Below are positions 8,316 to 17,324 of a stretch of 64,000 nt of DNA, piece after piece. Below the pieces are notes generated by a model, which saw only the letters and a program-made list of their open reading frames with translations, made no database searches and had not been told where the DNA came from. Made by a program: the position numbers and the translations under genes. Within the stretch, counting starts at the first letter, position 1; the number at the start of each line of letters is the position of its first letter. Source of the DNA: CBDDFN01 sp965227065 (lineage in GTDB: Bacteria; Pseudomonadota; Alphaproteobacteria; SPJN01); contig CBDDFN010000020.1 of assembly GCA_965227065.1 (NCBI GenBank), positions 434,001 through 498,000 of the forward strand. Reading direction: 5' to 3'.

Positions 8316-9489
8316 GGGTGAGCCTTTCAAATCCCGCGGCAAGATCGGCGATCAGATCATCCACCGCTTCAAGACCGATATGAATACGCATCAAGGGACC
8401 TCCCTCATAGGGAACAATGGTGCGGGCCGATTGCGGATTGGTTTTGATCAGCAGGCTTTCAAAGCCGCCCCAGCTATAACCCATGCCGAACAACTCCATC
8501 CCGTCCAGCATGGCGTCGATGGCTTTGGCCGGGACGGGCTTGAGCTCGAAGGCAAACAGGCCGGTTGCGCCGGTAAAGTCGCGCGCCCACAGATCATGCT
8601 GCGGATGGCTCGGCAACGCCGGATGAATCACACGCGCGACCGCGTCGCGGGTTTCAAGCCAGGCCGCAATCTGGCGCGCGCTGCGGTCATGTTGGGCGAG
8701 CCGGGCGCCCAGCGTGCGCAAGCCGCGGGCTGCCAGATAGGCATCATCGGGACTGGTGGCAAAGCCAAGCAGGGCATGGGTTTTGAACACCGGCTCCCAC
8801 AACTCTTCGCGCGCCACGGTGATCGTGCCGATCATCGCATCGGCATGGCCGACAATATATTTCGTTGCCGCGATCACTGAAATGTCCACGCCATGGGCCA
8901 GGCCCTTGAAATAAAGCGGGGTCGCCCAGGTGTTGTCCATGGCGACCAGTGCGCCTTTGGCATGGGCGGCTGCACAAATAGCGGGAATGTCCTGCACCTC
9001 GAAGGTCAGCGAGCCGGGGCTTTCGGTAAAGACCAGTTTCGTCTTCTCCGAAATCAGCTCGGAAATCGCACTTCCCATGGTGGGATCATAATAGCTTGTG
9101 CTCACGCCCATACGGGTCAGGAACTGATCGCAGAATTTGCGGGTCGGGTCATAGACGCTGTCGGGGATCAACACATGATCGCCCTGTTCAACAAAACTGA
9201 GGATCGCCACCGTCACCGCCGAAAGACCGGCGGGCGTCAGAATGGTGCGGAAGCCGCCTTCGAGGTCGGTCACTGCCTCTTGCAGGCCGAACTGGGTGGG
9301 GGTGCCCCGCCGGCCGTAATAGGGGCTGCCATAGGGTTGCGCGCCCGCGCGCCCCATATCGGCGGCAGTGTCGAACAAGATGGTGCTTGCCCGGTGGACC
9401 GGCACATTGACCGCGCCGGAGAAGCGCGATGGGTCGCGGCCGGAATGGGCCAGTTTGGTGAGATCGTCTTTGTCGGAGTTTTTGGTCAT
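8305..9489 (-). CDS. metC: Cystathionine beta-lyase (PLP, Cys/Met metabolism family)
   Basis: A 394-residue PLP enzyme. The Schiff-base lysine is Lys210 in AATKYIVGHADAMIG; DNTWATPLY (185-193) holds the cofactor Asp, and SPYYGRRGTPTQ the substrate-binding Tyr/Arg. YYGRRGTPT and the length fit the alphaproteobacterial MetC group that splits cystathionine to homocysteine, pyruvate and ammonia. gamma-Lyase or gamma-synthase activity cannot be excluded in this family. Its end overlaps the carboxyltransferase start, an unusual pairing for metC. Confidence 0.85.
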   Translation of the reverse strand: MTKNSDKDDLTKLAHSGRDPSRFSGAVNVPVHRASTILFDTAADMGRAGAQPYGSPYYGRRGTPTQFGLQEAVTDLEGGFRTILTPAGLSAVTVAILSFVEQGDHVLIPDSVYDPTRKFCDQFLTRMGVSTSYYDPTMGSAISELISEKTKLVFTESPGSLTFEVQDIPAICAAAHAKGALVAMDNTWATPLYFKGLAHGVDISVIAATKYIVGHADAMIGTITVAREELWEPVFKTHALLGFATSPDDAYLAARGLRTLGARLAQHDRSARQIAAWLETRDAVARVIHPALPSHPQHDLWARDFTGATGLFAFELKPVPAKAIDAMLDGMELFGMGYSWGGFESLLIKTNPQSARTIVPYEGGPLMRIHIGLEAVDDLIADLAAGFERLTHEL

Positions 9490-9615
9490 GGATGCGCTGA
9501 AATTTTTGATGCGCCATCATGGCATTCATGGCGCGCGCCGCCAAGCGGACTGATTTGTGCTGGCCGGTGCCTGTGTTAGGTTCATCCCAAGCGGATTTGA
9601 AACAACAGGTGCCAC

Positions 9616-10629
9616 ATGACCCGATCCCTGATGATCGCAGCCCTGATGGGCGCACTTTTCACCCTTCCGGCGCAGGCCGGAACCTTGGAAACCGTCAAGG
9701 AACGCGGCGAGCTGGGCTGCGGGGTCAGCCAGGGGCTGCCCGGATTTTCCAATCCTGACGATATGGGCAACTGGACCGGTATTGATGTCGAATTGTGCCG
9801 GGCGATTGCCGCAGCGATTTTCGGCGATGTCTCCAAGGTGAAATACCGGCCCTTGTCGGCCAAGGAGCGCTTCACCGCCCTGCAATCGGGCGAGTTTGAT
9901 GTGCTGGTGCGCAACACAACTTACACGCTGTCGCGTGATGCAGCACTCGGCCTCGATTTTCCCGCGATCAATTTCTATGACGGTCAGGGCTTTATGGTGC
10001 GCGCCGATCTGGGCGTGACATCGGTCAATGAACTTGATGGCGCCACTGTGTGCGTCAATGCCGGGACGACGACCGAGCTTAATCTCGCCGACTATTTCCG
10101 TTCCAAAGGGATGGAGTTTGAAGTGGTGACCTTTGAGAAAGCCGACGAAGTGGTCGCCGCTTATGATGCGGGACGGTGTGATGCCTGGACCACCGACCAT
10201 TCATCCCTGTTCGCCAATCGCCTGAAATTGAAGGACCCCAGCAAACACGTGGTCCTTCCTGAAATCATTTCCAAGGAGCCGTTTGGTCCCGTGGTGCGCC
10301 AGGGCGATAACCCCTGGGCTGATGTCGTGCGCTGGTCGCTTTATGCCATGCTGAACGCTGAAGAGCTCGGTGTAACAGCGGAGAATGTCGAGCAGATGCG
10401 CGATGAAAGTGAAAATCCTGAAGTGCGCCGCTTGCTGGGTGTCGAAGGGTCGATGGGCGAAAAGCTTGGTCTGTCCAATGATTGGGCGTTCAACATCATC
10501 AAGCTCGTTGGCAATTATGGCGAAGTGTTTGAACGCACGGTCGGCGCCGACAGCCCGCTTAATATTGACCGGGGGCTTAACGCGCTGTGGCGCGATGGTG
10601 GCCTGCATTACGCCCCGCCTGTTCGCTAG
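9616..10629 (+). CDS. aapJ: General L-amino acid ABC transporter, periplasmic binding protein
   Basis: A 337-residue periplasmic solute-binding protein, first gene of a complete aapJQMP operon. Residues 1-22 are a signal peptide ending in LPAQA. The mature start GTLETVKERGELGCGVSQG and the segments GIDVELCRAIAAAIFGD and NTTYTLSRDA are characteristic of AapJ/BztA. It captures polar and acidic L-amino acids and delivers them to AapQM. A possible promoter (TTGTGC, 16-base spacer, TAGGTT) lies in the 126-base region shared with the divergent metC. Confidence 0.92.
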   Translation: MTRSLMIAALMGALFTLPAQAGTLETVKERGELGCGVSQGLPGFSNPDDMGNWTGIDVELCRAIAAAIFGDVSKVKYRPLSAKERFTALQSGEFDVLVRNTTYTLSRDAALGLDFPAINFYDGQGFMVRADLGVTSVNELDGATVCVNAGTTTELNLADYFRSKGMEFEVVTFEKADEVVAAYDAGRCDAWTTDHSSLFANRLKLKDPSKHVVLPEIISKEPFGPVVRQGDNPWADVVRWSLYAMLNAEELGVTAENVEQMRDESENPEVRRLLGVEGSMGEKLGLSNDWAFNIIKLVGNYGEVFERTVGADSPLNIDRGLNALWRDGGLHYAPPVR

Positions 10630-10645
10630 GGCGCGTTTCTGACCG

Positions 10646-11800
10646 ATGATGAACTGGTGGCATGACCGGCGGGTGCGCGGGGTGGCCTTTCAGGCTGCGC
10701 TCGTGCTCGCTGTGGTGATTGGCTTTGGCCTGATTGCCAATAATGCCCTGACCAATCTTGGTCAGCAAAACATTGCGACGGGCTTTGGCTTTCTGGACGA
10801 AACAGCAGGCTTTGGGGTCAATCAAAGCCTGATCTCTTATTCCGAACAGGACAGTTATGGCCGGGTCTTTGTGGTCGGGCTTTTGAACACGCTGATTGTG
10901 TCGGTGATCGGTATCGCGCTTGCCACCGTGCTGGGTTTTTTGATCGGCGTGGCGCGGCTGTCGACCAACTGGCTGGTGGCGCAGCTTGCGGGCGCTTATG
11001 TCGAGCTGATCCGTAATGTGCCTTTGTTGCTGCAAATCTTTTTTTGGTATTTCGGGGTCTTGAAACAGCTGCCCCATCCGCGCGATAGCCTGACGCCGTT
11101 TGATGGATTTTACCTCAATATTCGCGGGCTGAGCTTTCCACGCCCTTTGTTTGAAGAGCCCTTTATGTGGGTTGCGCTGGCGTTGATGGCAGGATTGGCG
11201 GGATGGTTGTTTGTCCGCCGCCGCGCCAAACTGCATTTTCTCGCCACCGGTCAAACCAAACATCTGTGGCCCTATAGTTGGGGGCTTCTGGTTTTGCTTC
11301 CCCTGGCTGTGTTCGCCGCCACCGGCGCGCCGCTTGATTTTGAAATGCCGCGCGCCACGCGCTTTAACATCACAGGCGGCATCCGCATCATCCCCGAAAT
11401 GGTGGCGCTGATCCTGGCGCTGTCGATCTACACTGCCGCCTTTATTGCCGAGATCGTCCGCGCAGGCATTCTGTCGGTTCCCAAAGGCCAGACCGAGGCG
11501 GCGCGGGCGCTTGGCCTCAAGCCCGGAACGATCCTGCGCCTGGTGGTCATCCCGCAGGCCATGCGCGTGATTATCCCGCCGCTCACCAGCCAGTATCTCA
11601 ACCTGGCCAAGAACTCATCGCTTGCCGTCGCCATTGCCTATCCCGATCTTGTCTCGGTCTTTGCGGGAACCGCGCTTAACCAGACCGGTCAGGCGCTGGA
11701 AATCATTGCCATGACCATGGCGGTTTACCTCATGATCAGCCTGTCAACCTCGTTCGGGATGAACCTTTATAATACGCGTGTTGCGCGCCATGGCGGGTGA
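10646..11800 (+). CDS. aapQ: General L-amino acid ABC transporter, permease
   Basis: A 384-residue inner-membrane permease. About eight hydrophobic segments are visible. The HisM-type permease signature EIVRAGILSVPKGQTEAARALGL (the EAA loop that contacts the ATPase) lies around residues 270-292. The large insertion between the first segments and the core (residues 60-230, including YVELIRNVPLLLQIFF) is typical of AapQ. It forms a heterodimer with AapM. It begins 16 bases after aapJ and its stop lies just before the preferred aapM start. Confidence 0.92.
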   Translation: MMNWWHDRRVRGVAFQAALVLAVVIGFGLIANNALTNLGQQNIATGFGFLDETAGFGVNQSLISYSEQDSYGRVFVVGLLNTLIVSVIGIALATVLGFLIGVARLSTNWLVAQLAGAYVELIRNVPLLLQIFFWYFGVLKQLPHPRDSLTPFDGFYLNIRGLSFPRPLFEEPFMWVALALMAGLAGWLFVRRRAKLHFLATGQTKHLWPYSWGLLVLLPLAVFAATGAPLDFEMPRATRFNITGGIRIIPEMVALILALSIYTAAFIAEIVRAGILSVPKGQTEAARALGLKPGTILRLVVIPQAMRVIIPPLTSQYLNLAKNSSLAVAIAYPDLVSVFAGTALNQTGQALEIIAMTMAVYLMISLSTSFGMNLYNTRVARHGG

Positions 11801-11810
11801 GGGGGCTGGC

Positions 11811-12857
11811 ATGAGCTGGATGCGCGCAAATCTGTTTTCCTCTCCGCTCAACACTGTGCTGTCGCTGGGCAGCCTCTATCTTCTGTGGCTGATCATCCCG
11901 GCGGTGATTGACTGGGCGGTCTTGTCGGCCGTGTGGGTTGGAGAGGGGCGTGAGGATTGTCTGGGTGAAGGTGTTGGCGCGTGCTGGCCCTTTGTCACGG
12001 CAAAGTGGCAGCAATTCATTTACGGCCGCTATCCAACTGAAGAGTTATGGCGGGTCAATCTGACCTTTGTGATCGGCGCGGTCAGCATCGTCATGGCCTT
12101 GCGTGAAGGCCGATACCGGGCGCAGGCGGCCTTGTTCGCGGTTCTGGTGTTTCCGGTGCTTGCCTTTGTCTTGCTGTCGGGCGGAATGTTGGGTCTTGCC
12201 GAGGTCGGAACCGAATTGTGGGGCGGGCTGCTTGTCACGCTCGTGGTGGCCGTGACCGGAATTGCCGCGAGCCTGCCGCTGGGCATCGCGCTGGCGCTGG
12301 CCCGCCGGTCGGAGCTTCCCATCATTCGCTGGTTCGCGATTGCCTTCATTGAATTTTGGCGCGGCGTACCATTGATCACGGTCTTGTTCATGGCCGCCGT
12401 CATGCTGCCCCTGTTCCTGCCCGATGGGGTCACCTTCGACAAATTGCTGCGCTGTCTGATCGGGGTGGCGCTGTTTGCATCGGCCTATATGGCCGAAGTG
12501 GTGCGCGGGGGCCTGCAAGCCATTCCGCGTGGCCAGTATGAGGCCAGCCGCGCCATGGGGCTGAGCTATTGGCAGTCCATGCGTCTGGTGATCTTGCCGC
12601 AAGCGCTGGCCAAAGTGATCCCCGGCATCGTCAACACGTTTATTGGCCTGTTCAAGGACACCACGCTCGTTCTCATTATCGGGCTGTTTGATCTTTTGGG
12701 GATCATTCAGCTTCATTTCACCGACGCCGGATGGGCGACGCCGCAAACCCACAATACCGGCTATGCGGTGGCCGCGATCATCTTCTGGCTGTTCTGCTTT
12801 TCCATGTCACGCTATGCGACGGGGGTTGAAAAACGCCTCGACCGGGCGAGGGTCTGA
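11811..12857 (+). CDS. aapM: General L-amino acid ABC transporter, permease
   Basis: A 348-residue permease, partner of AapQ. The EAA loop reads [23 protein letters not shown] near residue 230, and [18 protein letters not shown] precedes it. I chose the ATG at 11811 because GAGGGGG sits five bases upstream and [11 protein letters not shown] matches AapM N-termini. GTG 11778 and ATG 11790 are in frame and would overlap aapQ. The C-terminal stop overlaps the aapP start (TGATG at 12855-12859). Confidence 0.9.
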   Translation: MSWMRANLFSSPLNTVLSLGSLYLLWLIIPAVIDWAVLSAVWVGEGREDCLGEGVGACWPFVTAKWQQFIYGRYPTEELWRVNLTFVIGAVSIVMALREGRYRAQAALFAVLVFPVLAFVLLSGGMLGLAEVGTELWGGLLVTLVVAVTGIAASLPLGIALALARRSELPIIRWFAIAFIEFWRGVPLITVLFMAAVMLPLFLPDGVTFDKLLRCLIGVALFASAYMAEVVRGGLQAIPRGQYEASRAMGLSYWQSMRLVILPQALAKVIPGIVNTFIGLFKDTTLVLIIGLFDLLGIIQLHFTDAGWATPQTHNTGYAVAAIIFWLFCFSMSRYATGVEKRLDRARV

Positions 12858-13594
12858 TGTCTCATCCCATCATTGAAATCACCAAGCTCAACAAATGGTT
12901 CGACGATTTTCACGTGCTGAAAGATGTCGATCTGACCGTGACACAAGGCGAGCGCATCGTCATATGCGGGCCATCAGGCTCCGGCAAGTCCACGTTGATC
13001 CGCTGTATCAACCGCTTGGAAGAACATCAGAAGGGCGACATTGTTGTTGATGGCCACACGCTCAATGAAGATTTGCGCAATGTTGAGGAAGTCCGGCGCG
13101 AGGTCGGCATGGTGTTTCAGCACTTCAACCTGTTTCCTCATTTGACCATTCTGGAAAACTGCACGCTGGCGCCGATCTGGGTGAAGAAGATGCCCAAGGC
13201 CGAGGCGGAAGAGCGCGCGATGCATTTCCTCACCCGCGTGCGCATCCCCGACCAGGCGGGCAAATATCCCGGTGAGCTGTCGGGCGGCCAACAGCAACGC
13301 GTGGCCATCGCGCGGTCTTTGTGCATGGCGCCAAAGATCATGCTGTTTGATGAGCCCACATCGGCGCTTGATCCTGAGATGATCAAGGAAGTGCTTGATG
13401 TGATGGTTGAGCTGGCGCGCGAGGGCATGACCATGCTGGTCGTCACCCATGAGATGGGCTTTGCGCGCGAAGTTGCCGACCGGGTGATCTTTATGGATGA
13501 GGGCCGGATTGTCGAACAGGCCGATCCCGAGACTTTCTTCTCTGCGCCCGAACACCCCCGCGCGCAAGAGTTTCTGAGCCAGATCATGTTGTGA
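12857..13594 (+). CDS. aapP: General L-amino acid ABC transporter, ATP-binding protein
   Basis: A 245-residue ABC ATPase of the polar amino acid type. Walker A is GPSGSGKST (residues 38-46), the signature motif LSGGQQQR near 140, Walker [15 protein letters not shown] and switch histidine VVTHEMG. It energises AapQM. It starts by overlapping aapM and ends by overlapping the GIY-YIG gene (GTGA). Confidence 0.93.
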   Translation: MSHPIIEITKLNKWFDDFHVLKDVDLTVTQGERIVICGPSGSGKSTLIRCINRLEEHQKGDIVVDGHTLNEDLRNVEEVRREVGMVFQHFNLFPHLTILENCTLAPIWVKKMPKAEAEERAMHFLTRVRIPDQAGKYPGELSGGQQQRVAIARSLCMAPKIMLFDEPTSALDPEMIKEVLDVMVELAREGMTMLVVTHEMGFAREVADRVIFMDEGRIVEQADPETFFSAPEHPRAQEFLSQIML

Positions 13595-13881
13595 TGAATG
13601 GGCCATGTGTTTACATGCTTGCCAGCCAGCGCAACGGCACATTGTATGTTGGCGTGACCAGCAATCTCATACGGCGCATCGCGGAACACAAGTCCGGTGA
13701 AATTAGCGGTTTTACGAAAACGTATGATGTGAAGCGGCTTGTTTGGTTTGAACAGCACGACACGATGGATGCCGCAATCCTGCGAGAAAAGCGGATCAAA
13801 CGATGGAAGAGGGATTGGAAGATCGCGCTGATTGAAGCAGCCAATCCACTGTGGCGTGATCTTTATCCCCAACTCATTTAA
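13591..13881 (+). CDS. GIY-YIG domain protein (UPF0213 type)
   Basis: A 96-residue protein made of a single GIY-YIG nuclease domain: [17 protein letters not shown] gives the paired motif as VYM and YVG, followed by the catalytic-type arginine region NLIRRIAEH and the acidic [12 protein letters not shown] helix. Members are small structure-specific nucleases or degenerate relatives with poorly known roles. The start is GTG 13591 overlapping aapP, or ATG 13594. It is not expected to belong to amino acid uptake. Palindromic repeats start right after its stop, a pairing discussed in the findings. Confidence 0.85.
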   Translation: MMNGPCVYMLASQRNGTLYVGVTSNLIRRIAEHKSGEISGFTKTYDVKRLVWFEQHDTMDAAILREKRIKRWKRDWKIALIEAANPLWRDLYPQLI

Positions 13882-13883
13882 TT

Positions 13884-14042
13884 GTCATCCCGGAGCTAGC
13901 GGAGCCCCGCCGGGAAGGCGGTTGGCGATGCTTGCATCCGGGACCCAGAAGTGTGGGCTTGTTTGAGAGTGCTGGGTCCCGGCTCTAAGCTTCACCAGCA
14001 AATGGGCGTTGCCCCTTTGGGTTCAGCTAAGGCCGGGATGAC
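13884..14042 (+). repeat. Nested palindromic intergenic repeat
   Basis: The outer arms GTCATCCCGG (13884-13893) and CCGGGATGAC (14033-14042) are perfect inverted repeats. Nested inside are CCGGGACCCAG (13938-13948) and CTGGGTCCCGG (13972-13982), also perfect. The segment between 13889 and 13918 is repeated in near-identical form at 14071-14100. No reading frame of note lies here. It looks like a REP/MITE-type element inserted after the GIY-YIG gene. Confidence 0.75.
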
Positions 14043-14070
14043 GAGTTATGAGAGAAATCGGAATTGTTCG

Positions 14071-14100
14071 CCCGGAGGCAGCGAAGCCCCGCCGGGATGA
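14071..14100 (+). repeat. Partial second copy of the palindromic repeat
   Basis: CCCGGAGGCAGCGAAGCCCC GCCGGGA (14071-14097) matches 13889-13915 except for three substitutions. It is a single arm without the long outer palindrome, directly before the stop of the convergent sulfurtransferase gene. Confidence 0.6.
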
Positions 14101-14106
14101 GGAGGC

Positions 14107-14952
14107 TTAAACTTCAATCGGCAGGCTGTCGTCTGATCCCCATTCCGCCCAGGAGCCATCATAGACCGCGACCTGTTTGTGTCCCGCATCGGTCAGCGCC
14201 AGGGCGAGCAAAGACGCGGTCACGCCCGAGCCGCAGGTCGTAATGACGGGCTTGTCAAAATCAATGCCCGCAGCGTTGAAGGCCGACTTGTTTTCCATCG
14301 GCCCGCGGAAGGTGCCATTGGGATGGGTGAGTGTATCAAACGGCAGGTTGAGTGCACCGGGCATATGGCCTGAGCGGACGCCGTCCCACGGCTCAGGCGC
14401 GGTGCCGGCAAAGCGGGCGGCCGAACGGGCATCAACAATCTGTTCAGACCCGCTTTCGATGGCAGCGAGAACCTGGTCCTTGCTGCGCACCAGACCCTCT
14501 TGCAAACGCGCAGTGAAATGGCGTTCGCGCGGGAAGGGGGGCAGCGTGTCGATCATCCGGCCCTCAGCGCGCCATTTGGGCAGCCCGCCATCCAGCACGG
14601 CAATCTGGTCATGGCCGAAGGCTTTGAACATCCACCACACGCGCGGCGCGGAGAACATGCCTTGGCTGTCATAAACGACAATGCGCAAGCCATCGCCCAG
14701 ACCCAGACGGCGCACCCGGCTTGAAAACTTTTCAGGGCTTGGCAGCATATGGGGGAAGGGCGAGGTGGTATCGGCAATCTCGTCAATATCGAAAAAGGCG
14801 GCGCCGGGAATATGACCCTTTTTGAATTCGGCCCGGCCGGTCTTTTCAGCCGTGGGCAGATACCATGTGGCGTCAACCACGCGCACATCGGGCGCGTCGA
14901 TATTCTTGGCGAGCCAGTCGGTGGTAACAATATTGAGCTTAAGCCGATCCAT
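14107..14952 (-). CDS. sseA: 3-Mercaptopyruvate sulfurtransferase (double rhodanese)
   Basis: A 281-residue protein with two rhodanese domains. The catalytic cysteine is about Cys240 in TTCGSGVTA, the CG[ST]GVT loop that marks mercaptopyruvate rather than thiosulfate sulfurtransferases. The inactive first domain covers roughly residues 8-130. It moves sulfur from 3-mercaptopyruvate to thiol acceptors or cyanide. I took the ATG at 14952 (MDRLKLNI); a longer frame would run into cysK. It lies 10 bases after cysK, so both belong to cysteine metabolism in one operon. Confidence 0.9.
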   Translation of the reverse strand: MDRLKLNIVTTDWLAKNIDAPDVRVVDATWYLPTAEKTGRAEFKKGHIPGAAFFDIDEIADTTSPFPHMLPSPEKFSSRVRRLGLGDGLRIVVYDSQGMFSAPRVWWMFKAFGHDQIAVLDGGLPKWRAEGRMIDTLPPFPRERHFTARLQEGLVRSKDQVLAAIESGSEQIVDARSAARFAGTAPEPWDGVRSGHMPGALNLPFDTLTHPNGTFRGPMENKSAFNAAGIDFDKPVITTCGSGVTASLLALALTDAGHKQVAVYDGSWAEWGSDDSLPIEV

Positions 14953-14962
14953 GATGTCTGCC

Positions 14963-15967
14963 TTATGAATCCATCCAGTGCGGAACAGGAAGGCCTTTGT
15001 CGCGCAAAAAGGCCGGGTTGAACAGTTTCGACTGATAGCGCGTGCCATAATCGCACAGAATTGTCACGATGGTGTGGCCGGGTCCCAGATCTTTGGCCAG
15101 CCGGATCGCACCGGCGACATTGATCCCGGTTGAGCCGCCCAGGCACAGCCCTTCATGCTCCAGAAGGTCAAAGACGATGGGCAGGGCTTCCTCGTCCGAA
15201 ATTTTGTACGACCGGTCAATCGGTGCGCCTTCGAGATTTTTCGTCACCCGGCCATTGCCGATGCCTTCGGTGATCGAGGTGCCTTCGGCTTTGAGCTCGC
15301 CATGCGCGATATAATTGTGCAACGCCGAGCCACCGGGATCTGACAAAGCGGTGACAATCTTGGGGTTCTGGCCTTTAAGATATTCCGAAATGCCCGCAAT
15401 CGTGCCGCCGGTGCCCATGGCGCAGATAAAGCCGTCGATCTTGCCATCGAGATCATTCCAGATTTCGGGGCCCGTGGTTTCAATATGGGCGCGCTTGTTG
15501 GCGACATTGTCGAACTGGTTGGCCCAGATTGCGCCGCCCTCCACCGTTTCATTCAGTTCAGCGGCCAGACGGCCCGACACTTTGACGTAGTTTCCCTCAT
15601 CCTTGTACGGCACCGCAGGCACCAGGCGCAGGTCAGCCCCGCACAGGCGCAGCATGTCCTTTTTTTCCTGGCTTTGGGTTTCGGGCATAACGATCACGCT
15701 TTTAAAGCCCATGGCGTTACAGACGAGCGCAAGCCCGATGCCGGTATTGCCGGCGGTGCCTTCGACCACCGTGCCGCCGGGTTTGAGCTCACCGCGTTCA
15801 ATCGCATCCTTGATGATATAAAGCGCGGCGCGGTCCTTCACCGACTGGCCGGGGTTCAAAAATTCGGCCTTGCCGTAAATCTCGCAGCCTGTCTCGTCTG
15901 AGGCGCGGTTGAGGCGAATGAGCGGCGTGTTGCCGATCGCATCGATCAGATCGCGGCGAAGGACCAT
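14963..15967 (-). CDS. cysK: Cysteine synthase A-type (O-acetylserine sulfhydrylase)
   Basis: A 334-residue PLP enzyme. Lys44 in GQSVKDRAA is the Schiff-base lysine, TAGNTG is the substrate loop, and MGTGGTIAG binds the PLP phosphate. It makes cysteine from O-acetylserine and sulfide. The length and the C-terminal YQSKLFNPAFLRDKGLP fit the alphaproteobacterial CysK-like subgroup that is slightly longer than enteric CysK. A cystathionine beta-synthase role is less likely because there is no regulatory domain. Confidence 0.9.
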   Translation of the reverse strand: MVLRRDLIDAIGNTPLIRLNRASDETGCEIYGKAEFLNPGQSVKDRAALYIIKDAIERGELKPGGTVVEGTAGNTGIGLALVCNAMGFKSVIVMPETQSQEKKDMLRLCGADLRLVPAVPYKDEGNYVKVSGRLAAELNETVEGGAIWANQFDNVANKRAHIETTGPEIWNDLDGKIDGFICAMGTGGTIAGISEYLKGQNPKIVTALSDPGGSALHNYIAHGELKAEGTSITEGIGNGRVTKNLEGAPIDRSYKISDEEALPIVFDLLEHEGLCLGGSTGINVAGAIRLAKDLGPGHTIVTILCDYGTRYQSKLFNPAFLRDKGLPVPHWMDS

Positions 15968-16045
15968 GTTGATGAAAACTCCAAGGAAGATCGAAGGATT
16001 TTGTAAGTTGGCCAGACCCTAATGGCTCACTATTTGAAGCGCAAG

Positions 16046-16492
16046 CTAGTCCCCGGTTTCGGCCATCAGCGCGGCCATGGCCTCTTCACTGCCCGGACCA
16101 AGCGGCTGGCCGTAGGAAAACTCGACCACGATGCCGTCAGGATCATAAACCCCGCAATAATGACCGACGGGAAAGGGCTCGTCGACCGGCTCCCACGCCA
16201 GAATGCCCGCTTGGCGCGCCTTTTCGGCAATAGCGTCGACCGCCGCCCGGCTGTCCACCGCGATGCCGAGATGGGAAAAGTCGTCCCTGGCCTGGTCTTT
16301 GCGCGCCCCGCCACCGATAAAGACAAAAACAAAGCGGTTTTCGCGGCCCGTTTCAGCCATCCAGATCACGTCAATGTCATGAGATGTGCGGCGATGTACC
16401 ACTTTCAGTCCACAAAAAGACTGGTAAAAGGCTTCCGTAGCGTCAATGTCATGAACATGCAGCGCAAAATGGGTCAGGGTTGGTGCGGCCAT
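16046..16492 (-). CDS. VOC / glyoxalase-family protein
   Basis: A 148-residue single vicinal-oxygen-chelate protein. LTHFALHVHDIDATEAFYQSF is the first beta-alpha unit with the usual metal-binding His, and FSHLGIAVDSRAAVDAIAEKA begins the second; YCGVYDPDGIVVEFSYG carries the terminal metal-ligand Glu. The substrate is not predictable: glyoxalase I, dioxygenase and resistance proteins share this fold. The start at 16492 has AAGAGAG upstream; a longer frame would overlap the divergent exported-protein gene. Confidence 0.8.
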   Translation of the reverse strand: MAAPTLTHFALHVHDIDATEAFYQSFCGLKVVHRRTSHDIDVIWMAETGRENRFVFVFIGGGARKDQARDDFSHLGIAVDSRAAVDAIAEKARQAGILAWEPVDEPFPVGHYCGVYDPDGIVVEFSYGQPLGPGSEEAMAALMAETGD

Positions 16493-16553
16493 GCCGAGCT
16501 CTCTTTCTGGGCCAGATTTTAAGGCACAAATTATAACAAAAGGTGTGTCCGAC

Positions 16554-17249
16554 ATGGGGTTTCGTCAAGCGTTCCGGGCTGCTGGGCTTTGCCTGCTGCT
16601 GATCATGCCGTCTGCGCTCAGCGCCGGGCCGGGCATGGTGTGGGTGCCGGCCCATGGCGAAGAGCTGCAATTTGACATTGAGCATAAGGGCAAGGTGATC
16701 GGCGAGATGACCATGCGCTTTGAGCGCGATGCCGACCAGACATTGACCATGCGGCGCACCCAGGCCTTCAAGGCCAAGAAATTCCTCGTCTCCATCCAGA
16801 TGATGCAGCAGGTCGAAGAGGTCTGGCAGGCCGGTCATCTGGTGCGCATGAAAGCGCGCACCGATGTGGACACCTCGGTCGGCGATCAACTGATCGAATT
16901 TTCCGCCCAGCGCACGCCCGATGGTCAGTTGCTGGTGCGCGGGGTTGATGGGGAAAAACTGCTGCCGGGCGATATCTGGCCCTCAGCGCTGTGGCACAAG
17001 GCCTTGTTGGGCGCGGAGCACTATTTCCAGCCCCGCGGCGGGCGGATCATTGCCATGGAACCCAAGCAGGTCGGACAGGAAACCCGCTCTTTCGGGGGTG
17101 AGCGCGTGGTCTGTGACAAGATCAAGGTGCTGACCGAAGGGCCTGAGGGCGAGCCTGCGGAAATTCTGGTGTGGTACACCCAGACCGGCCAGCCCTGCGC
17201 CATGCAGCTGTCATCGCAAATGGGTGAGCTGACTTATTCGCGCCGCTAA
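16554..17249 (+). CDS. Exported protein, DUF6134-like
   Basis: 231 residues from the ATG at 16554. Residues 1-26 form a signal peptide (AAGLCLLLIMPSALSA). The mature part reads as a beta-rich fold: FDIEHKGKVIGEMTMRFER near the start, then KARTDVDTS, and ILVWYTQTGQPCAMQLSSQ near the end. This arrangement resembles the DUF6134 family of periplasmic proteins, judged by memory of the pattern and not by a search. It is divergent from the VOC gene with a 61-base spacer. The function is unknown. Confidence 0.7.
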   Translation: MGFRQAFRAAGLCLLLIMPSALSAGPGMVWVPAHGEELQFDIEHKGKVIGEMTMRFERDADQTLTMRRTQAFKAKKFLVSIQMMQQVEEVWQAGHLVRMKARTDVDTSVGDQLIEFSAQRTPDGQLLVRGVDGEKLLPGDIWPSALWHKALLGAEHYFQPRGGRIIAMEPKQVGQETRSFGGERVVCDKIKVLTEGPEGEPAEILVWYTQTGQPCAMQLSSQMGELTYSRR

Positions 17250-17324
17250 AAGCGCCTTGTTGACCTTCCAAACGCAAACCGCGCATAAAACCGCCATACA
17301 AAATTCGTATTGCGGGAGAGCAAC

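Noticed and set aside
9490..9615. SAM riboswitch upstream of metC
   Set aside because: The 126-base region shared with aapJ shows no pattern of conserved paired elements that I could support.
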